DNA from: SKPS01 sp964469215
Lineage (GTDB): Bacteria; Bacteroidota; Bacteroidia; Bacteroidales; SKPS01
Direction: 5' to 3'
Assembly: GCA_964469215.1 (NCBI GenBank)
Contig: CAYXYB010000010.1
Location: 31,769-95,768, forward strand
DNA: 64,000 nucleotides
Position numbers and translations under genes: made by a program. This document shows positions 35,997 through 43,772 of this stretch, piece by piece; the first letter of the stretch is position 1; every line of letters starts with the position of its first letter. The notes under the pieces were generated by a model that saw nothing but the letters and a program-made list of their open reading frames with translations, searched no databases and was not told the DNA's origin.

Positions 35997-36236
35997 GGCT
36001 CCGCGGCTTTGCGAGAAAAAAAATATCTCGCCAAGACGCCAAGGCGCTAAGATTAAAAACCTGGTTATTTACGGCTCCGCGGCTTTGCGAGAAAAAAAAT
36101 ATCTCGCCAAGACGCCAAGGCGCTAAGATTAAAAACCTGGTTATTTACGGCTCCGCGGCTTTGCGAGAAAAATATCCCACCAAGACGCCAAGGCGCTAAG
36201 ATTAAAAACCAGATTATTTGAGGCTCCGCGGCTCGA
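35997..36236. repeat. 76-bp tandem repeat, three copies plus partial fourth
   Basis: Units start with GGCTCCGCGGCTTTGCGAG at 35997, 36073 and 36149 (periods 76, 76, 73), and a partial fourth starts at 36222. Each holds the palindrome CCGCGG and the phrase CGCCAAGACGCCAAGGCGC. The first two copies are almost identical; the third has lost 3 bp and carries substitutions. Non-coding although one frame stays open through it. Fills the space between two convergent genes. Confidence 0.9.
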
Positions 36237-36249
36237 AAAATAATGAAGA

Positions 36250-37023
36250 CTAAAGAAAATCCTTCCCGTAGCCGAAAAGTGCAAAATCGTATTTCACAGG
36301 ATCGGCAGGATCGAATTTACGAAGTTTAGAGGTAAGCTCCTCGGCTGCCTTGCGGTCATTTGCCTTCCGGGTTATCAATCCCATTGCCCTTGCAGCATTA
36401 CCTGTATGGACATCCAAAGGGCATATCAACTGGTCCGGTCTGATGCATTTCCATAATCCGAAATCAACACCGCTTAGGTCATTTCTCACCACCCATCTCA
36501 GAAACATGTTGATTCTCTTTGCTGAAGATCCGGTATCGGGGTTTGCCAGATGTTTTTCACTGCGAACCGGATGAGGAATACTTACCAATATTGATCTTGC
36601 CTTGCTGATGCTGCTGTATACATCAGTATCATCATCACTTATTCCTCTCGAAAATAGTTCTTCCAGGCCTCCATGTTTAAGAATTACCATTTGTAAGGAG
36701 GATATGATAAATTTTATGTCGTCCGGTTGCATGGTACGGTAAACAAATTTGTCAAAAGATTTCAAATCTTTCCGAGAATGATTTTTTACAAAATCATAAG
36801 GCTCACCATCCATAAGATCAATCAGGTAAGATGCAGATTTAATTATCGCAGGCCTGCTGCCCCAGGAAATAAGGGCTGTAAGGAAGCCGGAAATCTCAAT
36901 ATCCTTTTTGTTTCTGAAACGGTGTGGAATAACTATAGGATCATCTGCAATGAACTCTTGTCTGTTATAGGTGCTGACAAGTTCATCCAGGATCTCCTGC
37001 AAATCCCCCATACGGAGGTGCAT
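36250..37023 (-). CDS. TIGR02757 (DUF2400) family protein
   Basis: 257 residues. Recognised from DDPIVIPHRFRNKKDIEIS near residue 28, ALISWGSRPAII and PLDVHTGNAARAMGL near 205, conserved in TIGR02757. The HhH-GPD-glycosylase-like helical layout suggests DNA base excision, but no activity is known to me for this family. ATG at 37023, two bp after the VorC stop; an alternative ATG lies at 37011. Last gene of the vor operon by position, which may be only polycistronic convenience. Confidence 0.82.
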   Translation of the reverse strand: MHLRMGDLQEILDELVSTYNRQEFIADDPIVIPHRFRNKKDIEISGFLTALISWGSRPAIIKSASYLIDLMDGEPYDFVKNHSRKDLKSFDKFVYRTMQPDDIKFIISSLQMVILKHGGLEELFSRGISDDDTDVYSSISKARSILVSIPHPVRSEKHLANPDTGSSAKRINMFLRWVVRNDLSGVDFGLWKCIRPDQLICPLDVHTGNAARAMGLITRKANDRKAAEELTSKLRKFDPADPVKYDFALFGYGKDFL

Positions 37024-37025
37024 AC

Positions 37026-37574
37026 TTATGATGAATATAGCTTTACGGCCTCCATTCCAATCCTGATACCCTCCATATTCATCGGTATCAGTTTGTGATG
37101 TCTCGATGGCAGAGATTTTAAAAGACCTTTCTCAAGGTTATCAAGCTTAACAATGGGCTTGAGTTTAAGAAATGCACCAAGCACAATCATATTGAAAGTT
37201 TTGGTATTGCCAAGTTTAATCGCTTCTTCTGCACCCTCGATCTGATATACGGTGATATCCTTCCTTGAAGGGTGTTTGGTGATTCCGTTAGGATCATACA
37301 GTAGCACCCCCCCTGACTTAACCGATTTTTCAAATTTATCCATCGATTGCTGGTTGAGGATGATGGCAGTATCATATTTTGTGAGAATCGGTGATGATAT
37401 CCTTTCATCTGATATTATCACGGTTACATTGGCTGTTCCACCTCGCATTTCAGGGCCATAGGAAGGCATCCAGCTAACCTCCTGATCCTGCATAATGCCT
37501 GAATATGCCAGGATCTTTCCCATGGAAAGTACACCCTGGCCGCCAAACCCTGCTATAATTATTTCTTCAGTCAT
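37026..37574 (-). CDS. vorC: 2-oxoacid:ferredoxin oxidoreductase gamma subunit
   Basis: 182 residues. IIIAGFGGQGVLSMGKILAYSG at the start and SYGPEMRGGTANVTV are the gamma-domain signatures of the pyruvate/2-oxoacid:ferredoxin oxidoreductase superfamily. Acts with alpha, beta and delta subunits to decarboxylate 2-oxoacids to acyl-CoA with reduction of ferredoxin. Third catalytic gene of the vorDABC cluster; 21 bp after the beta subunit. The symbol follows the VorB-type alpha partner and is tentative (korC is possible). Confidence 0.85.
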   Translation of the reverse strand: MTEEIIIAGFGGQGVLSMGKILAYSGIMQDQEVSWMPSYGPEMRGGTANVTVIISDERISSPILTKYDTAIILNQQSMDKFEKSVKSGGVLLYDPNGITKHPSRKDITVYQIEGAEEAIKLGNTKTFNMIVLGAFLKLKPIVKLDNLEKGLLKSLPSRHHKLIPMNMEGIRIGMEAVKLYSS

Positions 37575-37595
37575 GATTATCAGTTGTTTAATAAT

Positions 37596-38375
37596 TTACT
37601 TATTCACTAACTCACCGTTGAGTTTAATATCCCCCAATGGATAGAATTTAAACATATTCTCTTCCATCCATTCGTTTGCCTTCACAGGTGAAAGTTTCCA
37701 TCCTGAATTGCAGTTCGACACCACCTCAATCCATGCAACACCCTTCTTCTCTTTTTGTATCTGGAAAGCCTGCTGAATAGCTTTTTTTGTTCTGCGTACA
37801 TTCCGGGGAGTATGAACCGATTGGCGGGTTACATAATGAGTACCGGGTAACTGTGCAACCAGCTCTGTAATTTTAATCGGATTACCCATTAATTTCAGGT
37901 CCCGGCCATAAGGTGATGTTGATGTAGGCATTCCTTCGAGCGTTGTTGGAGCCATCTGGCCGCCTGTCATACCGTAGATACCGTTGTTAACAAAGAATAT
38001 AATAATATCCTCACCTCGGTTGCAGGCATGAATTGTCTCGGCAGTTCCAATCGCAGCAAGGTCACCATCCCCCTGATAGGTAAATACATACTGGTCTGGA
38101 TTAAGGCGTTTTATGGCTGTAGCAAGTGCCGGTGCCCGTCCATGGGCTGCCTGCATCATATCGATATCCATAAACTCATATGCAAGAACTGAGCAACCAA
38201 CCGGAGCTATACCAATAGTTTGGCTCTGTATATCAAGTTCTTCAATAACCTCCATTATCAATCTATGGAAGGTGCCATGGCCACATCCCGGGCAGTAGGA
38301 CAGAGCTTTGTCTGTCAGGAGAGAGGTTCTTTTATAAACCAGGTTTTCCTCTTTAACAATTGTGTTTGTATCCAT
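37596..38375 (-). CDS. vorA: 2-oxoacid:ferredoxin oxidoreductase beta (TPP) subunit
   Basis: 259 residues. YCPGCGHGTFHRL and the TPP-binding GDGDLAAIGTAETIHACNRG ... NNGIYGMTGGQ are visible, with Mg2+-ligand residues in GDG and NNGIYG. The ATG at 38375 is preceded by a Shine-Dalgarno GGAGG at 8 bp, which decides it over a TTG at 38390 that would overlap the alpha gene. Cytoplasmic, complex with the neighbours. The label vorA for the beta subunit is uncertain, as naming varies between groups. Confidence 0.88.
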   Translation of the reverse strand: MDTNTIVKEENLVYKRTSLLTDKALSYCPGCGHGTFHRLIMEVIEELDIQSQTIGIAPVGCSVLAYEFMDIDMMQAAHGRAPALATAIKRLNPDQYVFTYQGDGDLAAIGTAETIHACNRGEDIIIFFVNNGIYGMTGGQMAPTTLEGMPTSTSPYGRDLKLMGNPIKITELVAQLPGTHYVTRQSVHTPRNVRRTKKAIQQAFQIQKEKKGVAWIEVVSNCNSGWKLSPVKANEWMEENMFKFYPLGDIKLNGELVNK

Positions 38376-38379
38376 AATA

Positions 38380-39462
38380 TTATCCTCCAATGATTATTTT
38401 CTTAAGCGCGTCAACAACTTCTTCAGGGGAATGGATCATGCCACCGACACGCCCGTAATGTTCAACTTTGGTTCTGGAACCAACTGCCAGCCTTATGTCA
38501 TCAACAAGTTGCCCAAGACTCATTTCAACTGATAGCATCCCTTTTACTTTGTCAGAATAGGCCCTCAATTGTTTTTCCGGGAAAGGGTATAGGGTAATCA
38601 GCCTGAAGAGTCCTGCTTTAATTCCCTGAGCGCGTGCAAGATCATAAGCTTTTTGACATATTCTTGCGCTGGATCCGTAAGCAACAAAAAGGAATTCAGC
38701 ATCCTCGCAGCCAATCTCTTCAAATATCACATCCTGCGACATGCTGTCGTATTTTTCCTTCAGGTGCATCACATGCCGCTCCTGGATGGCCGAATCGAGG
38801 TTCAGTGATGTGATTATATTCCTTGGCCTGTCTGGAGTTTTTCCTGTTGTTGCCCAGGGCGACATTTTAATTATCTCTTCTCTTGTCCATCTGGGTTTAG
38901 GTTCTTTAAGCATGACTTTTTCCATCATCTGTCCGATAATTCCATCAGAGAGGATGAGGGCCGGGGTACGATACTTGAACGACATTTCAAAGCCAAGTTC
39001 CACAAAATCTGCCATTTCCTGTACTGAAGCAGGTGCCAGCACGAACAGCCTGTAATCACCATGGCCACCCCCCTTTACAGACTGGTAATAGTCTGACTGT
39101 GATGGTTGTATTGTTCCCAGACCAGGCCCGCCCCTTACAACGTTTAGCACAAGGCAAGGAAGTTCCGCTCCTGCCATATAAGATAAACCCTCCTGCTTAA
39201 GGCTTATACCCGGGCTTGACGAAGAGGTCATCACCTTTTTCCCGCATGAGGCTCCGCCATACAACATATTGATGGCTGCTACCTCGCTTTCGGCCTGTAA
39301 TACAACCATGCCGGTGCGTTCATGAGGCTTCTCGGCCATCAGGTACTCAAGTACCTCCGACTGCGGTGTGATCGGATATCCGAAGTAACCGTCAACACCG
39401 GCACGGATTGTTGCCTCCGCTATTGCCTCGTTGCCTTTCATTAGTCTTAATTCTGTTGCCAT
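38380..39462 (-). CDS. vorB: 2-oxoacid:ferredoxin oxidoreductase alpha subunit, VorB type
   Basis: 360 residues from MATELRLMKGNEAIAEA. YFGYPITPQSEVLEYL, SSSSPGISLKQEGLSYMAGAELP, RGGPGLGTIQPSQSDYYQ and GGGHGDYRL match the alpha chain called 3-methyl-2-oxobutanoate dehydrogenase VorB in Bacteroidota. An upstream ATG at 39528 would overlap the ferredoxin gene and adds unrelated residues, so 39462 is used. Likely oxidises branched-chain 2-oxoacids; 2-oxoglutarate remains possible. The stop sits 5 bp before the next start. Confidence 0.9.
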   Translation of the reverse strand: MATELRLMKGNEAIAEATIRAGVDGYFGYPITPQSEVLEYLMAEKPHERTGMVVLQAESEVAAINMLYGGASCGKKVMTSSSSPGISLKQEGLSYMAGAELPCLVLNVVRGGPGLGTIQPSQSDYYQSVKGGGHGDYRLFVLAPASVQEMADFVELGFEMSFKYRTPALILSDGIIGQMMEKVMLKEPKPRWTREEIIKMSPWATTGKTPDRPRNIITSLNLDSAIQERHVMHLKEKYDSMSQDVIFEEIGCEDAEFLFVAYGSSARICQKAYDLARAQGIKAGLFRLITLYPFPEKQLRAYSDKVKGMLSVEMSLGQLVDDIRLAVGSRTKVEHYGRVGGMIHSPEEVVDALKKIIIGG

Positions 39463-39490
39463 TATCAAATGCTTTTTATTAATGAATGAA

Positions 39491-39718
39491 TCAGTCCACC
39501 TTTGTCTTGTAGACTGTGATAACTCCATCCGGACATACTATTGCACAATTGGCACAGCCAGTGCAATCATCCGGGTTCTCCATGTAGGCATAATGGTATC
39601 CTTTGCCATTTACCTCTCTGGCAAGTTGAATCACCGTCTGAGGACATGCAGGTATGCAGACTGAACACCCTTTGCACCTCTCGATGTCAACTACGATAGC
39701 GCCTTTAACTTTTGCCAT
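39491..39718 (-). CDS. vorD: 2-oxoacid:ferredoxin oxidoreductase delta subunit (2x[4Fe-4S])
   Basis: 75 residues with two CxxCxxCxxxCP motifs (C15, C18, C21, C25 and C52, C55, C58, C62), a bacterial two-cluster ferredoxin that passes electrons from the TPP site to free ferredoxin. First gene of the vorDABC cluster, 28 bp before the alpha start. The ATG at 39718 is the only sensible start. Confidence 0.88.
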   Translation of the reverse strand: MAKVKGAIVVDIERCKGCSVCIPACPQTVIQLAREVNGKGYHYAYMENPDDCTGCANCAIVCPDGVITVYKTKVD

Positions 39719-39920
39719 GTTTTTATTGATTGTTGCTTTTTATGATTATTGATATACGTTGAGCGGCGAAATTAGGAAAATTTGTCCGTTTTTACTAATC
39801 TCAAAAGTCATAAATTGTAAAAATTTTAGAAATCATTTAAGTCTGTTTTGTTTCGAAATATATTTCATAAAATCTCTCTCTTATTCTCTCATAAAACATA
39901 GGTGTTGCCAACAAACATGA

Positions 39921-41195
39921 TCAGAAAAAGTAGTATGCTGCAAGCAGACACCTTGTGTTTGCGACCCGTTCCGTTTCCTTCGGTAATCCATGGCCATCCC
40001 TTTTGGTGCCTTTTGCGGCAAAATCCGCAACAGTGTATTCAAGCTCGGCAGCAAACCTGAGTTTGCCAACATTATAGATTATCCTGGGAGATATTCTGTA
40101 AATGAGGGCTATATCAGTTGTTAGTCCGTAAACCGGAGCAGCAGGATTTTCCATCTTCATGGTTGTGCCGATATTTTTATTGAATCCGGCAAACACACCT
40201 GCCTGCCACTTGGCGCCATTGGTATGAATGTCAGCCCACAAAATCCTGCTGGCAGTCGGAGCATAGGTTTGTTTTCCGGTCTTCTTATCAGCAATTCCAG
40301 TAACGGCAAATCCTGTTATGGAAAGAACGTCTGAGAGATTTTCGCCGTAAATGCCTGTAATTTTAATTGTAACCGGCCTCAGTTTTATGTTGACAAATAC
40401 ACTTGCTGCAACACTCTGAACCTTTTCTTGTACTTTATAATAAGTTATTGAGTCAACAGTTGATGAAAGGCGAGGCACAATGGTTTTGGTTCCAAACAAC
40501 ACACCACTGGAAAGAGTACTTTTTCGTGCATCATTCTTTCTTGTATAAGTTAATTCACCATATAATTCAGGTGTTGCAGAATTTCTGAGAAAATTTGGTG
40601 AACCTCCCCCAGGTCCATATGAAGGGTAATCGCGTTGTGTAACTGCTGCAATTGAGAGTTTAAAACCATAACGACTATAGCCGAAGCGTATCTGAGGATC
40701 CCTTGAAAACGGATTGATTGGGGCTCCGGTGTTGAATGACACAGTAGCAGGGAAGCATGCTGTGTTGAATAACGGATGCCAGTATTGACCCATCAGCAGT
40801 TCTGAATGATTCCAGTTTATCTTCATGTATGCATGACGTAATCTTAAAAGGTTAATGTCAGCATTGGTAGTTCCAAAAAAGTCCCCCTCCAAAACCCCGG
40901 AGGTTTTCGCACCAAACACGTCAGGGCCGGTAATCTTACCCGAAAGCTGGGATTGTACAGGAAGAAAATTAGTATTGAATCCATCATTAATATCTTTCCC
41001 GTTTACATCCTTTAAGATTGGTTGAGGCCATAATAAAAAATGCCCTTCACGTGGTGAGAAAGTCTGGCGGCTGTCAGTAAAGAAATCACTCTTTACATAT
41101 CCTGAAAAAGTTATTCCGAATTTTTGAGATTTCTCTTCCTGGGCACATAAGACTGCGGGGACTAATAAAAAAAACAGTAGTGCTTTCCTGGTCAT
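39921..41195 (-). CDS. Outer-membrane porin-like beta-barrel
   Basis: 424 residues with signal peptide (MTRKALLFFLLVPAVLCAQ). Opens with FGITFSGYVKSDFFTDSRQTF and has many alternating strands (LRHAYMKINW, SELLMGQYWHPLF, IRFGYSRYGFKLSIAAV) ending in aromatic YYFF, the usual outer-membrane assembly signal. Resembles DcaP-like 16-stranded porins; substrate unknown. Monocistronic by spacing (about 130 bp and 200 bp to neighbours). Confidence 0.75.
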   Translation of the reverse strand: MTRKALLFFLLVPAVLCAQEEKSQKFGITFSGYVKSDFFTDSRQTFSPREGHFLLWPQPILKDVNGKDINDGFNTNFLPVQSQLSGKITGPDVFGAKTSGVLEGDFFGTTNADINLLRLRHAYMKINWNHSELLMGQYWHPLFNTACFPATVSFNTGAPINPFSRDPQIRFGYSRYGFKLSIAAVTQRDYPSYGPGGGSPNFLRNSATPELYGELTYTRKNDARKSTLSSGVLFGTKTIVPRLSSTVDSITYYKVQEKVQSVAASVFVNIKLRPVTIKITGIYGENLSDVLSITGFAVTGIADKKTGKQTYAPTASRILWADIHTNGAKWQAGVFAGFNKNIGTTMKMENPAAPVYGLTTDIALIYRISPRIIYNVGKLRFAAELEYTVADFAAKGTKRDGHGLPKETERVANTRCLLAAYYFF

Positions 41196-41325
41196 GGTTA
41201 AAGTTTATTGTTAAACAATCAGTATCAAAAATACTTGCAGATATCTGTTATTTTTTATCAGTACTCCGGCATATCCGATGACAGGATTCATTAACGCAGG
41301 TGACTGCTAATAATCTTGTTCCGGT

Positions 41326-42669
41326 CTAACTATGATCTTCATGGAATTTTCTGAGCCTCTCTTCGAGTTCGGGGAACTGATCCCTTCCTACCAGTGAGAC
41401 GCATGCTCTAAGCCCGTCTGTGCGTTCACTTCCTGTAATGGCGAGTGAGATAGCACTTATCCCGTAATGGAAAAGGCGTAACAACAACTCCTTGCCGTCA
41501 AGCCCCGGGTAAGCTATAGTGAAATAAAAACCATCAGCTATCGGCTCACCATCATCCTTATCATAAACGATATAGAATCCATTTTCAGTGAAAAGCTTTT
41601 TCATAATGGCTGCTTTTTCACCATATTCTTTCACAACCTCCACAAAGTCATAATTGCCATCATTCACAGCTTTAAGCATGGCTGTAAGTGCGTACTGAGC
41701 AGAGTGTGATGTGCCGGAGCTTAAGGCATAAACTGTTCCGAAGATCATTGCATGGCCGAAAAGATCGCTGCTGTAAAATTTGAGCAGGTTCGGAAACCTT
41801 GCATTGAACAATTCATCAGAAATCACAAGCATACCGATACGCTGGCCTGCATAGCTGAATACTTTCGAGCTGCTGATAAACAGAACCCAGTTGCCCGTGT
41901 ACCTTGCAACAGTAGGCTGGTATGGCGGAACACCAGGTTTTGACATGTCTTTTCTGAAATCCATTGCAAAATATGCAAGGTCTTCCATCACTACAATTTT
42001 ATACTTGTCGGCAAGTTCTCCGATTATTGCCAGCTCTTCTTCTGTAAAGCAGATCCACGAAGGGTTGTTGGGGTTTGAATAGAGTATCGAAGAGATCTTG
42101 CCCAAGCCAAGAATGGATTCCAGTTTATCGCGAAGCTTGCGGCCCCGGAAATTATACACATCAAAGGTTTCGAATGGCTGGTTTAAAACACGGAGTTGCT
42201 GCTTGTGTACCGGAAACCCCGGATCAATAAACAATGTTGTGCTTATATTTTCGTATAACCTGTTGGCTGTGAGAAACGCGGCAAATGAACCCTGCATCGA
42301 ACCAACAGTTGGAATGCACCCCTCGGGATTTACCTCTATATCCATAAAGTTCTTTACAAATCGGGAAATTTCGAGCTTCAATGTTGGTATCCCATGTATG
42401 TCAGGGTAAACTGCTGCCACACCGCTCTCAAGTGCTGCTATCTCGGCTTTTACACCTATTTTTGTTGCGGGCAGACCCGGAATGCCCATCTCCATCCTGA
42501 TAAACCTCACTCCGGATGTTTTTTCAACCTCATCAACAAGTTTCTTGATCTCCCTTATAGATGCAGTACCAATCTCCCCGATATGGATCTTCTTCCTTAT
42601 AGCCTCAACCACCGACTGGCTTACAAGTGGGGTGATCTGATCGAATGATTTCATGTTTCCATCTCCCAT
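41326..42669 (-). CDS. PLP-dependent class I/II aminotransferase
   Basis: 447 residues, fold type I. YSNPNNPSWICFTEEEL (PNNP motif), MEDLAYFAMDFR for the pyridine-N aspartate, and the Schiff-base lysine in ISSSKVFSYAGQRIG (~269) followed by the phosphate-binding arginine are all present, so it should be active. Substrate not clear; aspartate/tyrosine-type or alanine-type is possible. The ATG at 42669 has GGAG 8 bp upstream; a second ATG at 42654 has a similar GGAG, so the first five residues are uncertain. Confidence 0.85.
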   Translation of the reverse strand: MGDGNMKSFDQITPLVSQSVVEAIRKKIHIGEIGTASIREIKKLVDEVEKTSGVRFIRMEMGIPGLPATKIGVKAEIAALESGVAAVYPDIHGIPTLKLEISRFVKNFMDIEVNPEGCIPTVGSMQGSFAAFLTANRLYENISTTLFIDPGFPVHKQQLRVLNQPFETFDVYNFRGRKLRDKLESILGLGKISSILYSNPNNPSWICFTEEELAIIGELADKYKIVVMEDLAYFAMDFRKDMSKPGVPPYQPTVARYTGNWVLFISSSKVFSYAGQRIGMLVISDELFNARFPNLLKFYSSDLFGHAMIFGTVYALSSGTSHSAQYALTAMLKAVNDGNYDFVEVVKEYGEKAAIMKKLFTENGFYIVYDKDDGEPIADGFYFTIAYPGLDGKELLLRLFHYGISAISLAITGSERTDGLRACVSLVGRDQFPELEERLRKFHEDHS

Positions 42670-42754
42670 ATCTTATTCTCCTTTGTTAATGTATTTAAAA
42701 GGCAATATTAATAATTATACTGCTTTAAAAAAATTAATTCAAAAAAAATCTCTC

Positions 42755-42826
42755 CGATTTTCCGACTTAACGACTTAACGATTCACCAAAAAGACGATTC
42801 ACCGATTAGACGATTCACCGATTAGG
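42755..42826 (+). repeat. 8-bp tandem array (CGAYTNNN), nine units
   Basis: Nine exactly phased octamers: CGATTTTC, CGACTTAA twice, CGATTCAC, CAAAAAGA, CGATTCAC, CGATTAGA, CGATTCAC, CGATTAGG. Same family as the arrays at 58180, 60282, 61712 and 63854, but here without a heptamer array before it. Lies between the aminotransferase and the YD-repeat-like gene. Confidence 0.8.
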
Positions 42827-42831
42827 CCATA

Positions 42832-43731
42832 TCAATAAAACTCATACAAATACTCAATACGATAATGCTGATTCATCCCTTCACCGAGACGATCGGTGAT
42901 CACCTCTGTTGAGCTTATCAAGCCATCTTCAGTGTAAGTTCTTCTCACTTCATTGATCAGATCATTGCTGTTGTTGAAATCCTGCTGTAGTATCATTTGC
43001 CCTTTATCATCATATCTGTAACTGGCTCTGCTTATGGTCGTGCCCGTTGTTTCAGATATCTCAAGAGGTTCACCATCCTTGAAGGAGTGTATCTGAGTTA
43101 CTGATATGAGTTTACCTGCATCATTGTATTTCTCAATACGGTTTCTTTGTCCATCCTCATTGTAAAACAATTTGTGAATGGTGGTTTTGTCAATGTCGGC
43201 TTCCCACATAGTTATTACCACTGCTCTGCCTTCACTGTCGTAATCCTGCTCCTCACGGAAAACCGGCTCATCGTATTCTCGCCTTTCATACCATACCTCT
43301 TTGCCGTTTATGTATTTCCATTGCTCAAACTCCTCATTTTCTTCATCTTCGTTAATAACAACCTTTTTAATAAGATTCCCTTCGGAATCATACTGATAGC
43401 CAATATAATCTTCTGAACCATCAGCATATTTTTTGGTGGCTAAGACCGGTTTGTCATCGTTCTCGTAAACATAACGCACAGTTTCAATAACCTCCTCATC
43501 ATCCAGATAGTTGCGCATCGTTATCCTGCGCCCTTTTTCATCATATTCATAAGCAAGGTGCTCCTGTATTTCACCTTCCATATTAAAGGTCACCTCCCTT
43601 AATAAATTGCCTTCTGCGCTGTAATCACGCTCCAGATATGGGTATCCTACTTCATTTACATCTTCGTCAAATGCACTCTCTAATATGTAATCATACCGTG
43701 TGGCAACTTCTCTTCTGATTTTTCTACTCAT
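42832..43731 (-). CDS. Acidic YD/RHS-like repeat protein
   Basis: 299 residues, no signal peptide or membrane segment, strongly acidic. About nine short repeats of the type YxYDxxGxxxxxxxY (YEYDEKGRRITMRNY; YQYDSEGNLIKKVV; YRYDDKGQMILQQDF), reminiscent of RHS/YD or YwqK-like beta-hairpin repeats. Too short for an RHS toxin and it lacks the RHS core cage motif. Function not recognised. Separate unit, 41 bp downstream of the CLC channel stop... start region, same strand. Confidence 0.65.
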   Translation of the reverse strand: MSRKIRREVATRYDYILESAFDEDVNEVGYPYLERDYSAEGNLLREVTFNMEGEIQEHLAYEYDEKGRRITMRNYLDDEEVIETVRYVYENDDKPVLATKKYADGSEDYIGYQYDSEGNLIKKVVINEDEENEEFEQWKYINGKEVWYERREYDEPVFREEQDYDSEGRAVVITMWEADIDKTTIHKLFYNEDGQRNRIEKYNDAGKLISVTQIHSFKDGEPLEISETTGTTISRASYRYDDKGQMILQQDFNNSNDLINEVRRTYTEDGLISSTEVITDRLGEGMNQHYRIEYLYEFY

Positions 43732-43772
43732 CTGTTTTTTGTTTAATGATATTTTAAGGATTTAAAAAATGG

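Noticed and set aside
35993..36199. 68-codon plus-strand open frame through the 76-bp repeats
   Set aside because: It is only the repeat read in one frame; composition follows the repeat and there is no start context.
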